From Archegozetes longisetosus (lineage: Eukaryota; Arthropoda; Arachnida; Sarcoptiformes; Trhypochthoniidae): 64,000 nt of DNA. The position numbers were made by a program, and so were the translations under genes. This document shows positions 50,101 to 59,889 of this stretch, piece after piece (position 1 is the stretch's first letter; each line of letters starts with the position of its first letter). The notes under the pieces were generated by a model, which saw only the letters and a program-made list of their open reading frames with translations, ran no database searches and had not been told where the DNA came from. The stretch covers positions 18,106,220-18,170,219 of the forward strand of contig JAEMBT020000001.1 of the NCBI GenBank assembly GCA_018873245.2. The letters run 5' to 3'.

Positions 50101-53100
50101 TACTAATGATAAACCTAAAGAAAATTAGATATATATTTCTATAAGTCATTACGATGTAGCAGACGCCTGATTCATAATAGAATAGAAATATGATTATAGG
50201 CTTGTTTGTGATAGTGTTCGATAGAAGTATATATATGTGAGAATTATATGAGAAGTATATATATATATGAATTATATGTGAGAATTGAAACACGCAGTAT
50301 ATGTAGATTAGTTATAGAAACATCAATAAATTCTACGTATAACTCGTGCATTAGTTACGAACTGGCATTTTTTGGTATAACTGCTTTCATATTAACTTTC
50401 TTAATAGTTTAATATTACTACCACACACTTTATGTTCATTTATATTTTATGCTCTTTATCTATTCATCATATCAATTCAATTCAATTCGGCTCAATTCAA
50501 AGTGATTTGGTCTGAACCTTTCTTTTAAGTATTTGAGCTATGTATTTAAGATTTTACTAAAAGTATGATTATATGAGTGTGAATAGTAATGTGTAACAAG
50601 ATCATTTGAAACTTGTGCTCTATTTTGGTCAGTTTGAATCAATGAATCAAAATGATATTAGATTTGTGATTATTATTAAGAAAAGAGTTACTAAATTAGG
50701 GTAAAATTACGATTGATGATTAATGTAATAGAATATAAGTGATTATATCGCTTAATAGTTAAGTGACAGTATAAGATATAAGAATTATTAAGTGAAATAA
50801 TAAGTAATAAACTAGTGCTAAATTAGTATTATCTAAATAACTACTTAGATTAAATTAAGAAAAAAACCAAAAAACAATAAATAAATAAATAAATAATAAA
50901 AGAAATCTTTTCTATCGGTGTTGAGAATCACGAAGAGCAACAGTTAGTGACGTAATAATGCATACACAAAATAGCGTGAATTTTGGAGGTGCGAATCAAA
51001 CAGTTGAAAAGAAAAAGGCAAAAAATAGTGTTAAGGAAGATAAGAGATGATTGTTTTGATCTAATTTAGGAAGCGAATCATCGGATAGTGGACAAGGAGT
51101 ATGTGGAGCAATACTAACGTTAATATCGTTAGGAGTGGCAGCCTGCACTTTCCCATTTTCACTATTTTTTTGTATCAAAGTTGTCCAAGAATATGAACGT
51201 GCTGTTATATTCAGACTGGTATTTATCACATTTATTATAGATTCAACTATTCATTATTGTAGTTAGGAATATAGTTTGTAAGTTATCAGACATACCCTGT
51301 CTTTATCATATGAATAGAGGTATACATTTTTCTAATCATTTCATTATTTCTATTAATCAATAAGGTATGTCTCAAAACTTATAAAAGAATTGCATTTTCT
51401 AACTTAACCTAATCTAACTTAACTTAAGCTAACCTAATCTAACCTAACCTAACATCATCACCTCTGACATTAGGGTCGTTTACTTCACGGTGGAGCCAAA
51501 GGTCCCGGAATATTCTTCATACTGCCCTGCATCGAACACTATACAAAAGTTGATTTGCGAACCTTAACCTTCGACGTGCCACCACAAGAAGTACTGACAA
51601 AAGATTCAGTGACTGTCAGTGTTGATGCCGTAGTCTATTATCGAGTTCATAACGCAACTGTGTCTGTAGCTAATGTTGAGAACGCTCACCACTCAACCAG
51701 ATTATTGGCTCAAACTACTCTTCGAAACATGTTGGGAACACATAATCTGCATGAGATCTTATCTGATAGAGAATCTATTTCTAACTCAATGCAGGTATAT
51801 TTCTTTTAGTTACCTTACTCTATACTCTATCGAATTTGATACATATCCAAAACAAGAATCTACAATTGATATCTAATACAAGAATCTACAATTGATACTA
51901 TAAACAAGAATCCATAATCAACTTTCCATTTTGTATAAATACTTATCTGAATGGAATTTATTGTCAGAATTCTATTCGGATGACCTATAAATGAAGAGAG
52001 TGTATTGTGCAAATGAAACTCTATAAATGATTGTGTTTGGATGTGTGTTTAATCATTAAGTGATAATCTTATTTTCTAGTAATAGATAATTAAATTAATA
52101 GAAAGTAATATAAACTAATCGTAAGTAACATAATGCATGTTTAATATATAGTATAACGGGTTGCAATAAAATAACACAATCAGCAAACATGTATCTGAAA
52201 AACAGACATATCTGAAAAAATACAGCATACAACCGAATCAAACTTCTATTTCACATAGATACATATAATGCAAAAATAATTCACTAATGCACAACTGACA
52301 GTGTATCTTCATTACCAACTCCATTTAGCAAATTTAATAAAAATAGAATCGTAGATAGAGTGTTTTGTTTTATTGCAATCCATTACTACATAAATTGCAT
52401 GAATAGGATAGATTAGCATTGAGAACGGATGAGACACAATACAAAACTGGAAAACATAACAGTAATAATAATAAAATAATCAATTTTTATATTTAAATAT
52501 TAGACTGTTCTCGATGAGTGCACTGGTGCATGGGGCATTAAAGTTGAACGCGTTGAAATGTGAGTCATAACTATTTACTTATTACACATATTTTCTCTTT
52601 TCCTAATAGAAATATCTCGATCGAGTCACCGGGTTTTGGGGGATTAAGGTTGAACGGGTAGAAATGTGAGTTTCTTATGATTTTCAGTACACATCCCATT
52701 AGTAGTCTTACATTGAGTACTAATTTATATATTATAGTTATCTTACATCTCATATTTATCTTACATCCCATAGTTATCTTACATTTATCTTACATCCCAT
52801 AGTTATCTTACATTTATCTTACATCCCATAGTTATCTTATATTTATCTTATATTTATCTTACATCTCATACTTATATCTTATACTTATAAGCCATACTCT
52901 AATTGATAAGTTTGTAGACTACTGTATCGTATAAAATTCACATTTTCTATAATCCATCGGTTGGGAAAAGAAAGATATGTGTGAAGGGTAAACAATTGAT
53001 TTTATAATTCTCTTAATAATTTATTGATTAATGATTACAGTAAAGACGTTCGTCTACCTGTTCAATTGCAACGGGCCATGGCTGCAGAGGCTGAGGCTGC

Positions 53101-53695
53101 CAGAGAAGCCAGAGCTAAGGTATAACCTAACCTAACACTCAGCTGTAGAGCATTGCAATTTATGTGTTTATTCACTAATTATGTCCCATATGTTTGACAA
53201 TTTTGTCCCCTTTTCTATGCGCTATTGTTATGAAAATAGCAGCTAAGAAAAACTTCATATTCTTAAAATGATATACACAAATGACGTTAATCAATAATGA
53301 ACTAGTATATGAGAAAATATGATTAAAGCTAGGATTATATTGATTAACCTTTGTTTTGATTGGCTAGTTTTAAAATTTGACAAATGTGATTGGTCGATTA
53401 AGGATGAAAAACTTATTATTCCTAGATTTACTGATAATTATTAGTAATATCATACTGGTGATTATATAGAAATCAATTTACTGATCTACTAATCATTCAA
53501 CAGGTAATCGCTGCGGAAGGAGAACAAAAATCTGCGCGTGCTTTGAAAGAAGCGGCAGAAGTGATAGCTCAAAGTCCTGCTGCTTTACAATTAAGATATT
53601 TACAAACATTGAATACGATTTCAGCGGAAAAGAATTCAACGATTATATTCCCGCTACCAATTGATTTCTTGAGTCATTTTATCAAAAAGAGCTAA
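41971..53695 (+). CDS. STOM: Stomatin (band 7 / MEC-2-like)
   Basis: Integral scaffold of the inner plasma membrane that regulates ion channels. Core exons are 51070-51218, 51474-51794, exon 4 (52504-52559 or 52610-52665), 53041-53119 and 53504-53695. Three first exons fit: 41971-42085, 48609-48654 and 50958-50988, giving 303, 280 or 275 residues (human 288). The monotopic hairpin carries the bend proline (ACTFPFSLF) after VCG, the site matching the palmitoylated Cys30. It is followed by the [11 protein letters not shown] start of the SPFH domain, [57 protein letters not shown] and ESPAAL-like [15 protein letters not shown]. Phases agree throughout. All first exons end in phase 1 and both exon 4 versions are 56 bases, so a transcript should carry one of each. 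Confidence 0.95.
42564..42837. mobile_element. MITE with TTCTGGATATAG ends
   Basis: Flanked by TA. The outer inverted ends share TATTCTGGATATAG(T/C)GAA, with weaker similarity inward, for example CCAAAAGTATT against CCAAGTATTCG. The length of 274 bases holds no transposase. It lies in the first intron of stomatin, 34 bases before the next element. Confidence 0.6.
42872..43201. mobile_element. Tc1/mariner-type MITE with long inverted ends
   Basis: TA on both sides. The ends are about 65 bases long and nearly identical in inverted orientation, starting CAGTGTTTTTCGATTGCTTT and carrying AACGTTTTGTCAAAACTAAA. The only clear difference near the end is CAGAACGG against CGGAACGG. The total of 330 bases is non-coding. 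The near-identity of the ends points to a fairly recent insertion. Confidence 0.85.
43618..43690. repeat. AATATTCGTTATTCAAA degenerate repeat
   Basis: Five to six units of 13-17 bases built on ATTCATTATTCAAAAT. Confidence 0.65.
43936..44012. repeat. AAGAATATATA minisatellite
   Basis: About seven units of 9-11 bases. Confidence 0.8.
44147..44174. repeat. (GA)n microsatellite
   Basis: Pure GA run within the long stomatin intron. Confidence 0.9.
45824..45848. repeat. (CT)n microsatellite
   Basis: Pure CT run in the long stomatin intron. Confidence 0.9.
47264..47803. mobile_element. Element with TAGATAT-N-GCATCA inverted ends and GCGGGT subterminal repeats
   Basis: The left end reads TAGATATTTGCATCATACAT and the right end, inverted, TAGATATACGCATCACACAT; similarity continues through CGCAT. 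Inside both ends are clusters of GCGGGT(G/A), a G-rich composition unlike the surroundings. No transposase frame is visible in the 540 bases. The layout resembles non-autonomous hAT-like elements, but I could not find a matching 8-base target duplication, so the class is uncertain. Confidence 0.6.
48217..48308. repeat. 17-bp GATGAATTGTAGGAATC minisatellite
   Basis: Five units, three of them nearly identical, ending about 300 bases upstream of stomatin exon 1b. Confidence 0.85.
48609..48654 (+). other. Stomatin alternative first exon 1b
   Basis: ATG in a good arthropod-like context (CAAACAAAATG), 15 codons plus one base, ending GCTGAAG|GTGAGA. It encodes [16 protein letters not shown] across the splice, in phase with exon 2. 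Confidence 0.75.
49342..49401. repeat. 13-bp AGTGCTAGATACT minisatellite
   Basis: Five units with single-base differences. Confidence 0.85.
49668..49745. repeat. AAAGTTCTATAAATTCTGT repeat
   Basis: About eight short units of 9-10 bases of the form TTCTATAAA and TTCTGTAAAG. Confidence 0.7.
50958..50988 (+). other. Stomatin alternative first exon 1c
   Basis: A very short start exon, [10 protein letters not shown] plus one base, ending GGAG|GTGCGA, 81 bases before exon 2. The donor is weaker than those of 1a and 1b. It shares the NFG ending with 1a. Confidence 0.55.
51405..51458. repeat. CCTAA (TTAGG) interspersed motif
   Basis: Run of CTAACCTAAT-like pentamers and hexamers just upstream of stomatin exon 3, inside the intron and partly serving as its pyrimidine/A-rich acceptor region. 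Confidence 0.6.
52504..52559 (+). other. Stomatin exon 4a (mutually exclusive)
   Basis: 56 bases encoding [18 protein letters not shown] and two bases of the next codon. It is closest to the canonical stomatin sequence at this point. Preceded by ATATTAG and followed by GTGAGT. Confidence 0.85.
52610..52665 (+). other. Stomatin exon 4b (mutually exclusive)
   Basis: 56 bases encoding [18 protein letters not shown] and two bases, with its own acceptor (CCTAATAG) and donor (GTGAGT). It differs from 4a at the start (KY for TV, RV for EC, F for A) and is identical from WGIKVERVE on. Confidence 0.85.
52735..52880. repeat. ATAGTTATCTTACATTTATCTTACATCCC repeat
   Basis: Several units of about 29 bases with internal TTATCTTACAT subrepeats, in the intron just after exon 4b. 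Confidence 0.75.
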
Positions 53696-55869
53696 AATTG
53701 ATTATATTCTGTTGATATGACTAAAGAGTTAATAAGTTGTTTATTGTTTTAAATATAATGATTATTACGTTTAAACGCTATTTGGACAAATGTGATTTGT
53801 AATCTAATACAATTAATAGAATTAATCAAATTTATATGAATTGAAATATTTCGATATAAGTAGAGAGAATGAGAGTGAGAAAGTGAGAGAGGTAATATTG
53901 AAAATTAGTAATAGCAAATTTAATATATATATAATTGCTATATAGTATTGTATATTCCTTTAAACCTAACCTCATACTAATAGTAAGTTGACTTCACTGT
54001 TTGTTATAGCCAAATGAGAAATGGTGATCTAATTTAATAGAAGTTATTATTTATTACTACTTATTTGTTGTATATATATATCATTTTATTATTTGTCTGT
54101 ATCAAAAATCAATTATTTGTAAACATTACGCAAGCATAGCTATTGTAATAGTTAAGCTATTAGTTACGTATTTATTACTAATTAAAACAAAATTGTATTA
54201 AAGTCAAAGTGAATTAAGAGAAACAATCTGAAGAATTAGAAAGGAGAGAAAAGTAGCAAGAGTATTTGTTAAAATGGAAATAATTGACGTAACATTTGGT
54301 TAGCACTTAAATTGATATAAATAGAAATGAAAATATAAAATTATAAATGTTTTATGTATATAATTTCATTTATGTGTTATATTTGACACTTTAATGTGCC
54401 ACTACTTGCAATCCTATATGTATATTAAAATATCTTTTATTTCTTGTCTAATTTTCATTTCTTACTTAATTTCACTTTAGTCTCTCTAGATTTATACTTC
54501 ATATTATTAGTTTGTTGGACTGTCTCTAATTTATTAATTAGTAGTGACAGCAAAATTAGGATAATATGGTCAGAAAATGTACTTGATACTCGTTGACAAG
54601 AAGTGAGACTAGTATAATCTAAACTTGATTTATCTGAAACTAACTTCGATAGTGAGCTCTAGCTAAAATCAATTGTAAGTTAAATTTGTCAATTTATTTA
54701 ATATAATTGTTAATTGATGTACTTAAAATAGGTAACAGTAGGTCTTAAACGAGTACTACTTATTAATATGAGCAAAACAACAAATATAAAATTAGATTAG
54801 ATTACAGGGAATAACTTATACGCTCCAATATTACAGTTTTGATCGTTGCCACAGTCTGAGTCGGCACAACAACCGTATTATCGCATTTTGATCATTAACA
54901 ATAGTCTAATATATTCCAATATACACAAATATAATTGGTTTTCAACCCAACAAAAAACTCATAAAAGTCAGACTAAACAAACATAAATATAGATGTGATC
55001 AAATTGGCTAGGTAACATTAGGTCATATGAATAAATAAGTTGTTTACATTGTTCTCCGTCATAATATAGGAGTCTATTAATAAATGATTCACATTTATGA
55101 CTGGCTGTAGATGTTTTCAATAGAAATGCATTATTGGGATAATAGTTAAATGATTTCAAATGTTCAATAAGTATTTATTAATACTAATAATAAAACTAAA
55201 AGTATATAGAGTTTAGAAAGAAAAATCTAAAAAAGTATAATTGTTGGTATGAGAAGCAAGACAAAGACAAAACTAAACTATATTAACACTAGTATAACTT
55301 CAAATAGACACTAATGATTGAAGTTAAAGTTAAAAAGTTCAATAGCTCGTAGGAGACATCTAAACAATAAATAATAATAGATGCTATAAATATAGATAGT
55401 ATATAAGGAAAGAATGATATAAATTAAGCATAAGAAAAAGTAATATGCGGAAGAAAGGAGATAGACTATAAATTAGATAGATTGATAGATAGATGAATAG
55501 CTAGATAGCTATACAATTGGACATATGTCCAATAAGTAATGAATATATGTATAAAAATAACAATTATTTAAGTTTTATTTTTGTTCATGTCAGATTAATT
55601 TACATTAAAATACATTATTATTATAATATATATATTATATTAAACTATTATTATTATTATTATTATTATTACTAATAATTGATGGTCACATAACTTAAAG
55701 CTTGACTACCAGTTAAATAGCTGCCAACGAAAGCAAAGCTGGTTACATTAATAGATAATAGATATAAACATAATTAATTACTAACCTAACATTTACTTAT
55801 ATACTCGTTCAACTAACACTTAGTTATTAGTCGTTGATCTGACACGTTCAATTCAAACTTATTTGCAGT

Positions 55870-55992
55870 TTACAGTACCTAACATTCAAACTTATTGATA
55901 ACTAATGTTCAAACTTATACATGATTTACCTAACATTCAAACTTATACATGATTTACCTAACATTTAATCTTATCAATGAATTACCTAACAC
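55870..55992. repeat. CCTAACATTCAAACTTATACATGATTTA repeat
   Basis: Four to five diverged units of about 26-28 bases. Confidence 0.75.
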
Positions 55993-56683
55993 TTACACAA
56001 ATAGAACAGATTTGGTTTTAGTATAAATATAATAACAAATCTTTTTAGTATTTACAACATTAATAGATATATTTAGATAAAATATCAAATCTAATAAATA
56101 CAATCTTATCTGATAGAGTACCATAATTTTGTAGTGAGCAAGATTGTTTCTCGCTTTCTCTCTCTCTCTCTCTCTCTCAAAACAGAAAATTATGGTCTAA
56201 TAACAGATAACTATAATCTTTATTGTTAGACAATAACATTAATTAATAATAAATCTGTCCGATATTAAATATCAGATAAAATCAAATATTGCAATTATGG
56301 GCAGTTTTAGTGATTGATCATCTAATGTGACAAGTAGTGAGAGTCAAATAGAGTTAAAGCTAATATATAGAATTAGTTATCATATTAGTTATATTATTTA
56401 AATCAAATCTGTTCTCAATTTATTTTTTAATATATTAGTTGTAAATATAATATAAAATTTAAATTAATTTATAAATAACTGAGTCTGAAGTGAATCGGGT
56501 GACAAAAAGTATAACTAATTATATGATAACTAGAAATAGAAACGGCAAAGGTCAAAACATCGAGTAACTTACACAGTCTATCCATTAGCAACTTATATTT
56601 AGACCAAATTTAGTATGAAAGCTACTAATGAAAACTGAACGTAAATTACTAGAAAGGTAACTGAGATACAAATTAATAAAAGT

Positions 56684-56743
56684 TAAGGTAAGTTAAGGTA
56701 AGTTAAGGTAAGTTAAGGTAAGTTAAGGTAAGTTAAGGTAAGA
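56684..56743. repeat. 10-bp AGTTAAGGTA minisatellite
   Basis: Six perfect units and the start of a seventh, about 150 bases beyond the ZP-N gene stop codon. Confidence 0.9.
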
Positions 56744-56887
56744 AGACCAAATAGAGAACAATATCCACAGACCACAAAAGATTAAAAGAAACAAATGGTA
56801 ATAACAAAATTAAATTGAGTCATATTAATATAACCATAATATAAATATATATATATAAAATCTAAAGAGCTATAACTTTCAACATCT

Positions 56888-59830
56888 TCAGCGTCTCATC
56901 CAATCATAGACATCAGTTTCAGTCATAGACTTAGTTTCCTCTTTTTCGCCAACACTAGAGGTTCGATCAAGAGTTCGATCGGTAATCCGGTCAGTAGTCC
57001 GGTCAGTACTTCGATCAACAGTATGTCTGAAAAGAGCGGACCTTCCGTAAGAGGAGCGGCCATGAAGATAAGTAGAAGTAGAAGCATAGCGAGGAGTATA
57101 GCCGGTGGGAACAGCTAGACTAAGAGCATCGATATCAGGTGAATATGATCTATGAGGAGGTTCGACATATTCCGAGATATGTGTTGTTCTCGAAATATAA
57201 GGCCGAGTCGAGGGGTAAATTGGCACATCTTCGAGATATCTCGATGGATATCCTATGTCTTGAGACCATGTGGAATCTCTATCTGGACGGGCAAATGTCA
57301 CGTCTTCTTCTGTTAAGGATCTGACGTCGTTGTCGAATATTGAGCCTGACCTCGAAGTTCTTCTGGATCTTAGAGAGAAATTGAGTAAAGAATTATGGGA
57401 ATGAGTGAATATTTGGAATTTGAATGTTAAGAAGTTTGATGTAGAGAAAGAAAAGGTTAGATATATGATACCTGACACTCTCAGGCCCGTGTGGTTCAAC
57501 AGGCACGTGATCGCCAACAACCGAAGGCAATGAACTCTTCCTTCTGGGATCTCCTTTCCTATATCTTGGGGGAGGTCTGGAATCAGAACTCGGAGGTTCA
57601 GATTGAGTGGAAGCATTCAAAACTTCAGGTAATGACAAGACTCTGATGATGACCTGCCAGGTCGGAGGATCAAAGAGCTTCTCGTATCGAATATCACGAC
57701 TAATATAAGTGTACTCTTCAATAGTTGTCGATTCAATAATCAAAGTCCTGAATACTTGATCAGTAGTAATAACAGTTCTGAACTTGTTTTTCACTTCAGG
57801 AGTCAGTCTTTCGACTCCTTCGAGAGGTGGCGGCGCATCAATTACTCTAATAATCACATCAAACTTTGGTGGTCTATCAGCCGGATATTGTATTTGGCCA
57901 TAACTTGTCCTCTCTCTGTACTCATCACTTCTGTACTTATCCCACGTTTCTTTTGTCGTGACTTTAGTTTCGGGTAATTCTTCTGTCGGTCCAACCGGGT
58001 AGTGACGAATAGTGATGTCCCAATCAGGAGCAGTCGGTTTCAACCTTTTGGGTTCTGTGCTTGATGGAAGTCGATACGTGTCGATGGATGGGGGCTGAGG
58101 AGGCGGAGGAGGCGCCGATTTGCCGCTTCTGATAATATGTTGAGTTGTCTCAGTTTCGGTAATATTTGTTATGAATGTATCGTCAATATTACGAACTGTT
58201 ATCTTCGGTTTCGGGTATTTAACCAACTTTTTAGTTGAGGTGTCATCAGTTATTTCTGTCGTTTCTCTACTGTCAATGTAATAGTCATCTACTGTTTGCT
58301 TTCTAGGTTGAGGTCCTGGACCAGATGTTACTCTTCTAGTGGTTGTGTCATCAGTTATATCAGTTGTTTCTGTTTTGCCGACATAGAGGTCATCGAGAGT
58401 TTGAGTGGTGAGTTTAGGTTTGGGATAAGTAGTGCGCCTTTCAGTAGTAGTGTCTTCAGTAATTTCAGTGGTCTCCTCTGGACTGATATAATAATCATCA
58501 GTAGTTTTAGTAGTAATACGTGGTTTGGGATAAGTAGTGCGTCTTTCAATAGTAGTGTCTTCTGTTATATCAGTAGTTTCTCTGGGACTAATATAATAAT
58601 CATCAGTAGTTTGAGTAGTGATTTTAGGTTTAGGATACGTTGTTCTTCTATGTCTTGTTATATCTTCGTCTACATCTGTTAAATTCTGAGTTGTTATATA
58701 GTAATCATCTATATTAGACACACTTAGACCTGCTGGTTTTACATATGCTCTTCTTTCCGGACTATCTTCTAATTCTGAATGAGACCAATCATCGTTATCA
58801 GGAATACTTCCATATAGTGATGGAGCAGTCGAAGAAAGTGATGGTGCACGCATTGGAACATCTTCAGTAAATTCGGATGCAGATCGATTGTCGTTATCAG
58901 GAATAGAAGCTGGTTTACGTTTGATTTTAGGTAACTTCTTATATAACTTAGTAGTTATTCTTTTATGTTTAGTATTATATACGTCAGTATCTGTTAGATG
59001 TTCAGTTTCACGTATTGTTGTCAATAAATCCAATTTAGTTATATTTGGTTTTGCTATAACTGCTACAGGCAATGAAGTAACACTTTCTTCTTTTTCTATA
59101 TCCATTGGATAAGGTTCTGGTATATAACCTGCATTTTCATATTTGTAGTGATCATGTCTAATAGTAGAAGTCTCACTAACAACACTCCTCCTCTCATCAG
59201 AAGACGGAGACTCAGAAGGATAATCAGAAGAGACAAGAGGTTCAGAGCCAGAAGAGGAGAGAGCAGTGGCACGAGGAATGCGAATAGGTTCAAAAGTAGA
59301 ATGACTGATTTTAGTGATTTCGCTAGGAGCTCCAGATGAAAGTAGTTTACGTTTACGAATTACTTTAATATTTCTTCGTTTTAGACAGTAGTATGCTATT
59401 CCTATTCCCAATAGTAGTAATGTCAAGAATAGTAGTGCACTTATTATTAGTAGTAGTTCTACTTCTGATAACTTTGCTGGGATTATTACTGCTGGTGGTG
59501 GTGTTGGTTCTAATCTGTTTTGTTTTCGTTATATATTTTATTAGTTTTTTGTATTTTAATTCTTATTTTATTTTATTTTATAGTTAGAATCTATAATTAA
59601 AAATAATAATCTAATAATAGAGTATAAGTTATAAGATCTCTATACAACTGATAATAAGCATGATTAATAGATATTTTATGACTTAGAGTGCATCACCATA
59701 TAAGTCGATTGTTTTACAATCACAACTAACCAATTTACAGAACTATTTTTAGTAGAAATAGCTCTTAGCTAACTTTATTACTATTTGTTTTTTTAAATTT
59801 CAATATGTTAATTAGATGTTGAGTGAGTGA

Positions 59831-59889
<59 letters not shown>

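Larger units (their letters stand above)
53696..56887. other. Region between stomatin and the ZP-N gene (convergent 3' ends)
   Basis: It holds both 3' UTRs and no recognised gene. A (TTA)n run lies near 55645-55670, a (CT)n run near 56156-56178 and minisatellites at 55865 and 56680. A short cysteine-rich frame near 54797-54877 (minus strand) is discussed in the findings. Confidence 0.5.

Noticed and set aside
58296..58682. 128-residue plus-strand frame opposite the ZP-N gene
   Set aside because: Shadow of the 105-base coding repeat on the minus strand.
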